64,000 bases of DNA from Ursus arctos. Lineage: Eukaryota > Chordata > Mammalia > Carnivora > Ursidae. This document shows, piece after piece, positions 23,814-35,272 of this stretch. How positions within the stretch are numbered: the first letter of the stretch is position 1; the number at the start of each line of letters is the position of its first letter. The DNA lies in contig NW_026622808.1 in assembly GCF_023065955.2 (NCBI RefSeq), positions 50,914,475 to 50,978,474 on the forward strand, read 5' to 3'. The notes beneath the pieces were generated by a model. The model was not told the origin of the DNA, made no database searches, and saw only the letters and a list, made by a program, of their open reading frames with translations. Both the position numbers and the translations under genes were made by a program.

Positions 23814-24015
23814 GGGGCGCCTGGATGGCTCAGTCGTTAAGCGTCTGCCTTCGGCTCAGGGCGTGATCCTAGAGTGCTGGGATCGAGCCCCACATCAGGC
23901 TCCTCTGCTGGGAGCCTGCTTCTTCCTCTCCCACTCTCCCTGCTTGGGTTCCCTCTTTCACTGGCTACATCTCTCTCTCTGTCAAATAAATAAATAAAAT
24001 CTTTAAAAACAAAAC
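23814..24015 (+). mobile_element. Can-SINE, bear-type
   Basis: Head 'ggggcgcctggatggctcag', 'gttaagcgtctgccttcgg', 'ctcagggcgtgatcc', 'gatcgagccccacatcagg', 'gcctgcttcttcctctccc' and tail 'caaataaataaataaaatc'. The 13-base duplication 'aaagttgactctt' is perfect (23801-23813 and 24016-24028). Low divergence suggests a recent insertion. Confidence 0.98.
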
Positions 24016-24028
24016 AAAGTTGACTCTT

Positions 24029-24779
24029 AATAGACCCCACGCAGCGTTCAGCATAGAAGCATGTACTAACATCTGCCATTTTACATTACCGTTCATACTT
24101 TCTCAGATCAATACTTGTCGTTCATTCCTTTCTTCAGTCTTTTCTTTCTCTGCCAGTTTTTCATTCTTTTATTTATTCAACAAATGTTTATTGAGTACTA
24201 TATACTTAATAGTTAACCTCTGGGTATACAAAGTGAACTGGGCATGACTTTATGTTTCTCAAAGCTAGTCATGATGCAATCTGGATGCCCTCTAGGGCCC
24301 ACCTGCTTTGAGTAGAAAAGATAGACCAGATCATCAAGGCTGAATGCCGGAATATAGAGCTGGAAGTATCCTGCTGAAGACTGCAGTTTTGGAATAGATG
24401 TATTCAGAAAAGTTTACTTGATGGAGAGGCATAGAATGGGTTAGAGAAAGATGAAACAATAAGTAGAGTCTCCTTCAAGGGGTTATGATAACAAATATCC
24501 ACATTCCCTTCTTTGAAATCCTTGAGGCCAGACGTATTTTGGACACAAAATTTTCCAGACTTTAGAAAGGGGCTACAAAGCACACACCATATATTGGATA
24601 ACACTTGGCTCTGGATAAGCTCCCTGTAGTCAAACACTTGAATATTTGTCCAGATAAATTGAAACTAAATATTACAAATGATGTCTATAAAAAGCCTCAT
24701 GTCAATTCAAATTATTAAGCAAACTTTTAAATCAAAAACAAAAAACTTCAGGTTATCAGAACTTTGGGGCCTTCAGAAC
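24029..24779. other. Unassigned noncoding DNA
   Basis: No gene seen. The wording 'ttattcaacaaatgtttattgagtac' near 24170-24200 is typical of ancient interspersed repeat ends and is too short to assign. Confidence 0.45.
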
Positions 24780-25030
24780 GATGGACCTCTGATTTGAGCT
24801 AGAGGTCCATGAATTAATGCCATATAGAGGAAGAGTAGATATAAAATGTTATAAAGGTAGCATTGGTGGTGCTTGTCGTTGGTTAAATATTGATCAAGAA
24901 AAGAAATGTGATGATTATGTCTGAGGTTCTGAGCCTGGGTGGCTGGGAGGATGGGTGCCACTAACAGAAATGAAAGGAATAGGAGGAGGGGCTACTCGAT
25001 AAGGGTTGGGTGGAGGGGAGGTGATGATTA
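24780..25030 (-). mobile_element. Possible L2/CR1 fragment
   Basis: Read on the minus strand, it carries 'gcacccatcctcccagccacccag', then 'ctcagacataatcatcacat' and 'taccaacgacaagcaccac'-like wording. This parallels the L2 stretch 'ctcatccacccagttgcccaag ... gtcatccttgactcc ... caagtcctgtc'. The match is weak and rests on wording order only. Confidence 0.35.
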
Positions 25031-27484
25031 ATTCAATTTGAAATATACAAATCTCCAGGATATTATGAACCTGCCTGAAATTAGCATGATTAAAGGCGCC
25101 TCTCACAGTGTTTTAGTGAGTATGTGATGGGGAACTAATTTAAAAATCAGTAGTCTTTTCGCATATAACATATTTCATTAATCAAATTTGAAAATTGAAT
25201 ATGTCCAACCTAAAAAGTCATCCTAGATTCTTCTTTAAGAAAGTGGCACAAATGTTGATGGCATTCTAAAATTGGAAATAGATTCTAAAGAGAATTCTTA
25301 AGTTTCAGAATTCTACCTGGATCAAAACGGAGTTTTTTAATCTATTTCTTCCAAGCTCTTTGAGACAGTAGATATAGGCTTATGGCTCAGTTGTAAAGAC
25401 TTTCTGACCCATTGTGGGTAATAACTCTACATTAGGTCAGTAATCAAAGCTTTATCACTTGTAAGAGCTAGCCAGTGGCTGAAGCTACAGACACTAGTAA
25501 AGTGTGGCCTAAAATTGTCAGAAAAATATTTGTTTAAAGCTCATGTATATTTTTAGGAATGTAGTAACTATCTTATAATTATTTATATCTGCAAAGATAT
25601 ATTGATAAAATGTTGTCTGGCTTATACATATGACATGGTTACCAAGAAACATTCCGCTTTTTATAGGTTTGTTTCCAGGTCAAGTCCATATCCAGATGAT
25701 TTTCTTCTTTCACTCCTGTCTATTTTTAAAGTCCCATGATGAAGGTGAATGGATGCATTGCCAATTTGAGGGAACCAATCTTATCAAATAATGTCACTGG
25801 TCCCTCTCTTCCACAGCTCTCGTACTACCTAGGAGAGTTTATTTCCTTTCCTGCCTTTACACAGAGGTGTATCTTCAACTGTAAATTCTCAGGGTAACAC
25901 TTCTTGTCACCACGTCTCACGATTGATGGCAATTAAGCTACAGAAATGGTCTGTCTGTGGTTAGGGTCCAATAGGGTGTGATTACAGGAGCATGGAGAAG
26001 GGGAGAAAAAAGGATTGATAGGTAAGCTCCCAAATGCTGTATTTTAAGTTAATCATTACAATGAGAAGAAGAATCCCAAATAACGAATATATATTTTCAT
26101 GCCTGTCTCAAAAAAACATTTTTCTGGAAGATGGAGAAATACTGAAATATAGCTTTAAACATGTCTTTACTTACATTATTTTACTTTTGACTACGATGTT
26201 TTCATAGAAATACATTTGAGCATATTTTTGGTTAGCTTAATCCTCTTGGAAAGTGATTTCAGGAAAGCATACTCCTTATTTGATAGGACTCTTAAATGAC
26301 CCTCTCTCATCCTGAAGCAGTTAATTTTTCTCAAATTCTTAAGCATTTACTGTCATGACATCCTGAAGTTTCTAACCCTATGAAGATGATATAGGTTTAA
26401 GAAAATGCATTTCAAATATTAAAAGAAGATCTCACAAAACATTCTGAAGAGATGACCCAGTGGAGGAGGTGGTACTGTTTATAATACTATAACAATGACA
26501 ACTTCTTAGCTTTATAGTTAAAAAAAAAAAAAAAAGTCAATGTTCTCTGTGGACAAGACAGACGAAAAATATGTTCTTTGGTTCCAGAAACCATACTGCC
26601 TCACTTCTTGAGCATAGGCTCCTGAAAAGTGGCTTTAACCTCCTTCCCCTGCTCCGATATGGCTCTGGCTGTAGAAGCGGGATGTGCAAGGCCCAGGGTG
26701 TCAGGAAGGCAGCGTGGCTAGTGCCCTCCTCCACACGGAGCAAGGGAAAGAGCTGGTCATTGCACTGAACTCTATGCCTTGCACAAACTCGGGTGGAAGA
26801 GCTTGGACCTTTGAGAACAAGGTGAAAAGACCTAGCAGCAGGAAAAATTTGGGCTCCATTTCAGGAAAATACCCCAATAAAAGAATTGTGAGGCCCTGGT
26901 GCATATTACCAAGGGATTCTGTGGAATCTCATTATCCAGTGATTTTAATGACTAACGTACAATGATTTTTGTAGGATAATTGATGTGAAGTGCTGCCCAG
27001 AAGCTGAAGGATGAATGAATCCACCTTCACACATCTTTTCAGGCCCTTCAGCTCTATGATTTGTGCATTGTATTATTTAGCAGAAATAATAAAGAACTAA
27101 ATATGCTTTTTTTTTGTACATGGCATTAACTACTTTTGTGTGTTAATGTGGTACCTGCCAATTACTTGCATTAAGGCAAATGGCTAAAATATACAAATTA
27201 AGTTATGAACACACTGCTACATTTAACAGATTAACTGAAAACCTGTGAAGATTTCAAGAGTATATTGAATGCATAAAAACCACTTCCTTGATCTTGAACC
27301 TGTAGGCTACTTTTTTTTCTCCCAAAGCTATGTGGTCTTAGAGCCTGAATGTGTTCTGAATGCAGCAAAAGGAATTTAATACACATTGAGAAAGTGTGTG
27401 GTCACCAGGCTGTGTCCTTTGGGAGGCACAATCATAATTAATCTTCACAGTAATCTGGGCATATAGAAGGATATATAGTGTCTT
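25031..27484. other. Unassigned noncoding DNA
   Basis: No gene seen. An A tract lies at about 26521-26534, followed by a less AT-rich stretch (26540-26970) with several overlapping 65-93-codon frames on both strands and no recognisable motif. A T run lies near 27107-27116. Confidence 0.5.
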
Positions 27485-27868
27485 TACTGGCTCAGGCTGC
27501 CGTAACGAAACAGCACAGATGGGGGGCTTCAACAATAGATATCTATTCCTCATAGTTCTGGAGTTTGGAAGTCCGATATCAAGGAGCTGGATGATTTGGA
27601 TCCTCGTAAGGGCATACTTTCTGGCTTACATAGGAATGCCTTCTTGCTTTGTGTTCACATTGTCTCTCCTCAGTGCCTGCATGTGGAGAGATCTCTCTCT
27701 CTTGCTCTTCCTATAAGGGCACTAATCCCATTGTGAGGGTCCCACCCTCAACACCTCCTGAAAACCTAATTACATCCCAAAGGCCCTACCTCCAAATACC
27801 ATCACGCTGGGGGCTAAGGCTTCAACATATAAATTTGGTGGGGGGGAGGATGGACTATAGTCTATAGC
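27485..27868 (-). mobile_element. MLT1-type LTR (ERVL-MaLR), reverse
   Basis: Very readable in reverse: 'ctggctcaggctgccgtaacg', 'ctcatagttctggagtttgg', 'gcttacataggaatgcc', 'ctataagggcactaatccc', 'gagggtcccaccctcaac', 'aaggccctacctccaaatacc' and 'gcttcaacatataaatttgg'. This is the reverse of the MLT1A/B-like LTR that starts near 'ccaaaattcatatgttgaagcc'. LTR only, no retroviral gene beside it. Confidence 0.85.
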
Positions 27869-27877
27869 CAATAATAA

Positions 27878-28055
27878 CTGTTTTAGGCTTTATGGGATAT
27901 AAGGTCTCTGTTCCAACTTCTCAGTTCTGCCAGCGGAATCTTACAATATAGAAACAAGTGGGTGTGATTGTGTATCAATAAAACTTTATTTGCAGACACA
28001 GGAAGTGGGCAGGAATGGGATATGTGTGGTCTCTGTGACCCCGGCCCTTGCAACA
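27878..28055 (+). mobile_element. hAT-type DNA transposon fossil
   Basis: 'ttaggctttatgggatataagg', 'caacttctcagttctgcc' and 'gattgtgtatcaataaaactttatttgca' follow the order of the common MER-type element with 'ggctttgcgggcc ... aactactcaactctgcc ... gtgttccaataaaactttattta'. The 3' portion is decayed. A reverse copy of the same family is at 37388. Confidence 0.7.
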
Positions 28056-28099
28056 GCTGATTGAACAAAAGATGGGAAATTGACCCATCTGTGTAGTTT

Positions 28100-28505
28100 C
28101 CAGCAATTTATGACTTGTCCGGTCTAGTGTGAATTGGAATGGATAACCCTCTCTTGGAAATTTGGTGTTAGAGAAACAGGAAATTCTTGGTTGAAAGTGG
28201 TTACTAGAATTGGAAGGTTATGAGTGGGGGTTATTTGAGGCCCTAGAATAAAAGTCAGTAGAGGAAGTTGGGATAGGAAGGGTGGAGTGTATGTGTGAGA
28301 GAGAGAAAGACAGAAACAAAGAGAGAACAGCACAGCCCCTAATAAGTGGGGGAAGATTTCATTGCTAAATTTCTAGTTTTTGATTTCACCCTTGTGAAAC
28401 CCAAATGCACTTTCTCTGAGTCTCTGTGTGTCTGTGTTCTATCATTAAAATAAACCCCCTTTGCTTATCTGAGCTGGAGTGGGGACTCTGATCCTTCAAT
28501 CAAAA
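28100..28505 (+). mobile_element. Possible LTR fragment
   Basis: The right end has a polyadenylation-like 'aaaataaaccccctttgctt' followed by 'gagctggagtggggactctg', reminiscent of the R/U5 junction in ERVL-MaLR LTRs. A purine-rich 'gagagagagaaagacag' lies at 28297-28313. The left part matches nothing I know. Low certainty. Confidence 0.3.
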
Positions 28506-29099
28506 GGGCCATGATTAGCCAATGAAGTTATGAGTAGTCTTTTCATATTTAACTGAATGAAATGCTCCCCTCTGTTTTCTTTTGGAAGTTTTGGGGTTGC
28601 AGTATCAAAACCAAATCAAGAGTTCTTAAGTATGTTCTTCAGAGATAGGATTGCCTGAGGCTAAATAAAGGTGTACAAAGAATAGGCCTGATATCTTTTC
28701 TAAGTCATGTTTATTGTCCCTCTCTTTCCAAGTTTTTTTTTTTTTTTAAACCAGAGGGAAAAAGACATATATAGAAGGACGACGTGAAAGGGTAAGTATC
28801 AGTTGCTTGGTGCTGGCTCATGCTTCTCTGGCTCTCAGTGTGGGTGCAGTCATGACACGAAAAGGGAATATAGAAGCCTAAGCTCATGTGCTCAGCTATT
28901 GGTCACCTTGTCCAGAATGGATATCCCTATGGGCATCTTCTACCCTCTTCTCCAAGCCCCATCCTTGAAAGATAGTTCTAACTTAGTAGTATAGATAATT
29001 TTTTCAAGTCTCCATCTTAACTATCATTCTAGGCTTTTAAAAAGTTATGGCACCTATACTTCTCTCCTGTTAGCTGAATTAAGATGTAAATATACTATA
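28506..29099. other. Unassigned noncoding DNA
   Basis: No gene seen. A T tract lies at about 28732-28747. Nothing else noteworthy. Confidence 0.5.
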
Positions 29100-29630
29100 T
29101 GTGATTAAAATAAATGTGGCACTGTGGTGCTCTGTGCCACGTCCAGTGGCCCAGCTGACTTCAAGTCAGCTGAGATGGGCAGCTCTCTCTATCTGCAAAT
29201 GTCCCAGAAGCAGTGTGTGCTGAGGCTCTCTCCATTTTGCTCTGTCTGAAGCTGTGAGAGGGTGCAGAGAGAACAAGGCAGCAGGCAGTCGCAACCCAGG
29301 ATGGTAGGCAGTCGATGTCCCCCAGAACAGCCTTCAACCAAAAGGGAAATGAGCGTGAGTAGATAAATGCCCAGTACTTCCTGTCCTTCAGTGAGTCAGT
29401 TATGACCATAATTCTTATGCAGTTGCCCAGAATAGCAGCAGTGTGACTGAACACTGGTTCCCTACTGTGACAACCTGCTTATTCATGCTCCCTCTTGGCT
29501 TTTCTCTTTTCTTTGTCTCACTTTTCCAACTTTACCTCTTCTGCTTTCTAGTATCACCTCCTCAGTAAGCTACCTGCACCAAAATCTTTGTTCCAGGGTC
29601 TGCTGTGGGGAGAATCCTAACTAAGGTGGT
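29100..29630 (+). mobile_element. Possible LTR-type fragment
   Basis: The right part reads 'tagtatcacctcctcagtaagctacctgcacc' (split motif), then 'ccagggtctgctgtggggag', then 'aatcctaactaagg'. This matches the remembered 3' end of several mammalian LTRs, 'ggatcacctcccaaataaactacctgcaccc ... cagggtctgctttggggaacccaaactaag'. The upstream section, with a 97-codon minus frame, is not recognised. Confidence 0.4.
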
Positions 29631-30104
29631 GACCAACTTATGAATTTCACATGTAATAGTTTATGTGCATAAACAATACTTTCTACTCTCTGGATCTCAA
29701 CATATGTCATTACATGCTGTTCCACATGGTAAATGGTAGAACACATGATGAGAGAGAATCCTTCCCCTAAAAATTCTCTCCTTCCCACGTAGAATCATGC
29801 TAATCATTTCCTCATAGACTTAAGTATATTCTGCTGGCTTAAAGGAAGTGTTTCTCTCATGTTTTCTTCACAAGGTATTCACTGATTCAATCCCAAATCA
29901 AGCTCACATGTGCAAAATCGTCTCTTCCATTTTTTGTTTTGGTCTCTATCGGCAGTGTTTTTGCCATTGATCGAGTAGTTGGGGAATAGGCTAATACTAT
30001 GAAATCAATCTTTATGATATGAAGTTTGGTATGTCCATCTTTGCCGGGACTCAAAGAAAGCCTGAATGGGGAGGATCCTTGGATCAGGTCCTGCTTACTC
30101 CCTA

Positions 30105-30230
30105 ATTTTACCGTTGAGGAAACTAAGGCCCAGTGGAATTAAGTAGCTCTTCCAAGACTATATAACTCATAACACAGATAAAATTAGAATTCAAACCAAT
30201 GGGTTTTCAATACACAAGGGTCTCAGCTCA
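30105..30230 (+). mobile_element. MIR SINE fragment
   Basis: 'taccgttgaggaaactaaggcccag', 'gaattaagtagctcttccaag', 'aactcataacacagataaaatt' and 'attcaaaccaatggg' follow the MIR core and 3' order in plus orientation. Confidence 0.75.
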
Positions 30231-31601
30231 CAGTTTTCAAAGCTAAATATAATGTTTGACTGTTTCCTTCTCATACATTTTTTCAAATTGTGTCTATAAA
30301 ACTACAGGTTCCGATATTCTTCTGTGCTATTCTCATGTTGGAATAGAATCAGGTGGCACAGAAGCTATTGTTACAGCTCCAGAAGAGTGTCTGGCATTTT
30401 CAGTGGCAGCATTGAAGCTTTAATCATGGCCGTTCTGGTCAACATATTGTGTGAGGCAAGAGGCTGAACTTGCTGTTGATCTCATGCTGTGAATTCCTCA
30501 TGGGATCCCACTTTATAGAAGAACTCACTTCCTACATGGAAGCTGTAGAATTAGGCACATTAATAATCAAAACTCTCCAAGAATATCTCTGCATCAAATC
30601 AATCCAAGCATTAGCAAAGCAGCCAGAAACGTTTTCTTGGAGGCTTCTCTTTGACTCTCACTTTTTTTCTCACCAACTGCTGGCCCCGCTTTTCTGCCCT
30701 GGATCCAACCCCATTATCAAAGACGCCAAGGCAAGCTCTGCAATTGATTGTCTGAAAATGAACAACACACAGATAGTGAGGAACTGGTATCGCAACACCC
30801 TGAAGTGCCTGTTAAAGTCACACTCCCAGAGAACTCGAACAATCCAGATGAATGAGGAAAATAGCATCTCCCAGGAGAAACAAGAGACTTGACAGGTAAC
30901 ACTGAAAAGAGATTTTCTGGCAAGGCTGGTTGAGAGGGAGTGACCGTTCTTCCTGGAGAGCATATGGAAGTGTTGACAGGCTCACTTCTTAATGTGGCCA
31001 AGAAAGAACTTAGTTCCAATGAAGGAAAATGAGCGAACACAGATGACAACCGATCATGTTTTTCATAAAGCCGGAAATCCCGTACACGAGGCCCAGGGAA
31101 TTCACAGATGCAACCTTGGCAAGGGTGACCTTTTGAGGACCTTCCCAAAGCTCAGCGATGTTGTATAATTGGTCTTTTTTGCTGAGACATAAATTTGTAT
31201 TCCATGCTCTATGAGACTGGAGGCTGGGCACAAGTCACTTAGCACATTGGTACAGCACTGGAATGCCTAGGAAGGATCTCTCTCCATCATCAACCATCCT
31301 GCTGAGGCCCTTCTTTTATGCTGATTTCCATGTGTGAGGATTGACCACACAGATACAAAGCTCACATGGTTTTGTTTTCATTTTGAGGCAGAGCCAGTTT
31401 AAAGGGAAGAGGCATCCTTAGGTTGGCAGAATAAACCAGTTCTCTAATAGCCTTGCACCCTTATGCAAGTTTTTTCATTTCTTTGTTTTGCAGATTTGTA
31501 ATAACCCCAATTCTAGAATTTCCCCTAATTCAGCAATGTCTACCTTTTTTTCATTTTAGCCCCTGCCTTAGTTTGGGTTTCCCCAGAGGCCTACCTTTAA
31601 T
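30231..31601. other. Unassigned noncoding DNA with the two longest reading frames
   Basis: Holds the longest frames of the window: 140 codons plus (30470-30892) and 143 codons minus (30717-31148), overlapping each other. Neither contains a domain I recognise, and both lack strong start context. They are consistent with chance in a window of this size; see the rejected list and findings. Confidence 0.5.
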
Positions 31602-31782
31602 CAGGGGCTCTCAACCTTGACACTTACAGACACTTTGACCTGGGTGAGTCTTTGTTGTGAGAAGCTCTCCTGAGCCCTGTAGGATGTCAAGCAGTAGTTC
31701 TGGCCTCTATCACGACAATCAAAAATGTCTCCAGATATTACTAAGTGTGTTCTGGAGGGAAAACCACATCTTTAAGTCAAGG
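31602..31782 (-). mobile_element. MER5-type hAT transposon fossil
   Basis: 'ggggctctcaaccttgacac', 'gagtctttgttgtgagaag', 'tgtaggatgtcaagcagtag', 'tggcctctatcac', 'caatcaaaaatgtctccag' and 'ctggagggaaaaccacatc' are the reverse-orientation phrases of the nonautonomous MER5A/B element. A copy in the opposite orientation is at 52622. Confidence 0.8.
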
Positions 31783-31850
31783 ATTCAAGTGCAGTATAGT
31801 TAAGTTGGAAAGTGTTTCCCAGGCAACACTGGTGTGGGAGCAGAAAGTAC

Positions 31851-32497
31851 ATTAGTATTCTCTAGAGAAACAGAACTAATAGGATGAAGATATAGAGAGA
31901 GGGAGAGGGAGATAGGTGTATTTTAAGAAATCAGCTCACACAATTGTGGAGGTTCAAGTCCAAAATCTGCACTGGCCAGCACACTGGAGACCCAGGGAAG
32001 AGTTGATCTTGCATTTCAAGCATGAAGGCAGTCTACTGACAGAATTCCCTCTTCTTTGGGGGAGAGGAATCTTTTTCTATTAAGACCTTCGACTGATGAG
32101 ATGAGGCCCACTCACAGTATGAAGAGTAATCTGCTTCACTCAATTTGCTGATTTAAATGCTCATCTTGTCGGGGCGCCTGGATGGCTCAGGCAGTTAAGC
32201 GTCTGACTCTTGATTTCGACTCAGGTCATGATCTTGGGGTCCTAAAATGGAGCCCCAGTCAGGCTCTGTACTCAGCAGGGAGTCTGCTTCCCCTCTCCTC
32301 TCCCTATCCCTCCCCCCGCTCACTCTCTCTTTCTCCCTCTCTCTCTCTCAAATAAATAAATCTCTTTAAAAAATTAAAAAATTAATGCTAAACTTGTCTA
32401 AACAATACTTTCACAGAAACATTTAGAAACGTATTTGACCAAATATCTGGGTACTGTGGCCTAGTCATGTTGACACATAAAATTACACTTCACAACA
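31851..32497 (-). mobile_element. LTR-like ancient repeat, split by a SINE
   Basis: Left part: 'tattctctagagaaacagaactaatagg', a GA-rich stretch, 'ctcacacaattgtggaggttcaagtcc' and 'gagacccagggaagagttgat'. The right part, after the SINE, reads 'tttcacagaaacatttag', 'gaccaaatatctgggtac' and 'tgttgacacataaaatta'. In reverse it opens with the familiar 'aattttatgtgtcaac'. The SINE at 32171 interrupts it (31851-32170 and 32384-32497). Its class is probably LTR, with the subfamily unassigned. Confidence 0.65.
32171..32383 (+). mobile_element. Can-SINE nested in an older repeat
   Basis: Head 'ggggcgcctggatggctcag', 'gttaagcgtctgactcttg', 'ggtcatgatcttggggtcc', a CT-rich stretch and the tail 'aaataaataaatctctttaaa'. 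Duplication 'aaatgctcatcttgtc' (32155-32170) versus 'aatgctaaacttgtc' (32384-32398). The older repeat resumes in register on the other side, which proves the order of insertion. Confidence 0.96.
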
Positions 32498-33008
32498 AAG
32501 AAAGGGGGAAAAAAACCAATAAAGTTGCATTATTAAACAAGTTCAGACAGGAACATGAGTACAGTTCTGCTGGGAAATTTTGGAAATGGTGTAAAACACT
32601 TGTCTCACAGTTATCCATCCCAGTCAAGAGGGTGAGGGAGCTGGGGTGTTTGTACACCGATTCCCATCAGTCATTGTTTGAGGCCTGTTCCCAAGCAGCT
32701 TCAATTTCCTGGCACTTCTGGCTTACTGCTTACCCTAGAAAAGCCGGCTCTGGCAGCTAATGAAATCCATCAGGCAAAGGGTGCTGGGGCTGGCAGCTGG
32801 AATTCAGATTGACATGTGAACAAATGGCAAGTGGCTAAAGGACTACAAGCAAGGCACCAACAGTATCTGCTGCCATTTGTAAGCAACCTATCGTTAGTTA
32901 GTCCCAGCCTCTGGCTGGTGTTGGGACCTTCTTGAGTGGAAGAACCATCGTTACTCATTGGCCTCCTCCCTCTATGCCTCCAAATACTTGATTAAAAAAA
33001 AAAAAAAA

Positions 33009-33540
33009 CTAGAGTAAAATACACCTAAAAGTTCTCATCTTAGCCATTTGTAAACATACAGGTCAGTGACATGAAATACATTTACATTATTGTGCAACAT
33101 ACAAATAGTTTTCATCTTGCAGAATAGAAATTCTCCCCATTCGAACTTCCAGTCTCCTTCTCCCCAGCCTCTGTGTCCTCGATTTTACTTTCTGTCTCTA
33201 TGAACTTGACCACTCAGGAATCTCATGTAAGAGGAATTATATAATGTTTGTCCTTTTGTGACTGGCTTATTTCAGTGGTATCATGTCTTCGAGATTCATC
33301 CATGTTGTAGTGTGTGTCAGAAATTCCATTCCTTTTGAAGGCTGAATAATTTTCCATTGCAAATGAGACCACATTTTGTCTATCCGTTCACCCATCTCTG
33401 GACACTTGGGTTGCTTCCACTCTTTGCCTATTGCCGACAGTGCTGCTGTGAACATGGGTCTACAAATATCCCTTGATGTCCCTGCTCTCAATTATTGGGA
33501 TATATAACCAGATGTGGAATTGCTGGATTATATTTTGAGT
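33009..33540 (-). mobile_element. L1 ORF2 end and 3' region, reverse
   Basis: Very readable: 'gagattcatccatgttgtag', 'gaaggctgaataattttcc', 'gagaccacattttgtctatcc', 'gacacttgggttgcttccac', 'gctgctgtgaacatgggtc', 'ggatatataaccagatgtgg' and 'aattgctggattatat'. This is the complement of the L1 ORF2 C-terminus. The 74-codon minus frame at 33267-33491 is its remnant (partly in frame). An A run precedes it at 32994-33008. Confidence 0.88.
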
Positions 33541-34949
33541 TCCCTGAATGACAAGTAAACAAAGTGTGGAAAGCAATTGGGAAAAAGATAAGTATGCTAA
33601 AAAGGAAATAAATTGCTCATACGTTTCTGAAGTCTGGGTTCATCACTTCCCAGGACCACAGTCAAATCTGAGATTTTTTTGAGTATAAAGCACATCTGTG
33701 AGTGCTACATATTTGCCAAGCGCCATGTTCTAAAAACAGTTTTATTTGTCTCCTTTGCCTTTTGATAAAGAGCTTTGTTTATAAAATTCCTGTCTTCTGA
33801 GTTCTTGAAAGACCTCAAGTGAGTTGTTCTCATAGATGAAGGCAAAAACATTGGCTGGCAAAGCCTGTGACTGACAACATCTTTTTTTAGTTACCTGAGC
33901 TCTATGCCTTAATTCTCTAGCACTTTCCATTTTCCCTTTGTTTCCCAGAGTTTTGCTGCAAACTGCTGTTTAGCAAAGAGAAGCCAAATTCAGACTTAGG
34001 CCAAACCCTAGTTGCAGTCTGTTTCTTTTTGTTGTTGGTACCAGCATCACATCCCACCTGGCCAGACCTGCCAAGTTTTTTGGATTTCCTAGAGGAGGTT
34101 TTTATTCTGTCTGCTTGTCTGCACTTGTATACAAAACCTGTAATTATATAATAGGTGAACTTACTGGTGTGCTATTGTGCTTTCTTTTCTTTTTTTAAAC
34201 CAGCTGAATTGGTCCTTTTTATATTTTGAGCCTATTGTTACCTTTATAACTGTTACAGGTTCCTTCCCCCTGGCTTCTGATACTTTAGCCTGTATGCCAG
34301 CAACTAAATATTTATGTAAAAAAATTATTTAAAATAATTTGTCTTTCAGTGAAATTTTAAAACTTGTATGTTTCTAGCTGTAATTTGAATGTTTTAATGT
34401 TATAACTACAAATGACTGTTGGTAAAAGAATTTTGTTCTTAAAATATGTTATCCTATTTTTAGATAAGAAAGAGCACCTATGAAAGTCATTAAGTATACA
34501 TATTTAATTCTTTGACTTAAAAAAATTTGTGACATTCCTAATCTGTGTTTAATTCAGTAAATGTTTTATGGTTAATACATTCACACAGAACTTTCAGAAT
34601 AGTTATACAAAATATATGAAACTTAAAGTGAAATAAATGCTTGTTAAAATTTGTTCATTGATCCAAAAGCTGACATTTAAAAAAAAATAGAGCAAATGGT
34701 ATTCTGTTATTGACTTCATGGTACTGTTCATTCCCATCTTCAGTCTTCAGTATAGTGGTCTCTCCTTCAAGCTTGGTCATTTCATGGAGGCTAACACAAA
34801 GCTCTTCATTTCTGTGGACTATGTTTTCCCTAAGGTCTATGGGATATTTTGTCATAGAACTACCTTCCTGCCCCTTTTGGTGCTCTCTGCCAAAATGGCA
34901 AGGTTGAAGAGAGATGGGTGGATCTGACTCTTCCCTGGCTCTTGAATCT
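33541..34949. other. Unassigned noncoding DNA
   Basis: No gene or clear repeat. AT-rich throughout, with short frames of 62-69 codons on both strands (33742-33930, 34655-34927) and no motifs. Confidence 0.5.
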
Positions 34950-35040
34950 CAGCAGATGATGAACTTGAAGCACTTAGAACAGTGTCTGGAACCCCCTCAG
35001 GCTCTCAAATTATTGGTGGTTGTGGGGATTGTTGTATATC
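34950..35040 (+). mobile_element. Possible MIR 3' end
   Basis: 'gaagcacttagaacagtgtctgg' then 'ctcaaattattggtgg' resembles 'gcgcttagaacagtgcctggcac ... ctcaataaatgttggt' at the end of MIR. Only about 90 bases, so tentative. Confidence 0.4.
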
Positions 35041-35068
35041 AAATCCAAACAGATTACCGGATCATTTT

Positions 35069-35258
35069 TTTTTTAAGATTTTATTTATTTATTTATTTGA
35101 CAGAGAGCCAGCGAGAGAGGGAACACAAGCAGGGGGAGTGGGAGAGGAAGAAGCAGGCTCATAGCGGAGGAGCCTGATGCGGGGCTCGATCCCAGAACGC
35201 CGGGATCACGCCCTGAGCCGAAGGCAGACGCTTAACCGCTGTGCCACCCAGGCGCCCC
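35069..35258 (-). mobile_element. Can-SINE, bear-type
   Basis: Tail complement 'aagattttatttatttattt', 'gccagcgagagagggaacac', 'agtgggagaggaagaagcagg', 'gcggggctcgatcccag', 'cgggatcacgccctgagccg' and head complement 'gccacccaggcgcccc'. Duplication 'accggatcatttt' (35056-35068) and 'gccggataatttt' (35260-35272). Low divergence. Confidence 0.97.
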
Positions 35259-35272
35259 TGCCGGATAATTTT

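Noticed and set aside
23837..24079. Peptides from frames over Can-SINE copies (also at 14958, 18144, 34914, 55657, 61221, 62149)
   Set aside because: They contain the repeated LFEREREREHKQG-type wording that comes from the SINE CT/GA region and are repeat translations, not genes.
30470..30892. 140-codon plus frame as a gene
   Set aside because: No recognised domain and no homolog recalled. A 143-codon frame runs opposite through the same bases, and the length is near the chance maximum for a window of this size.
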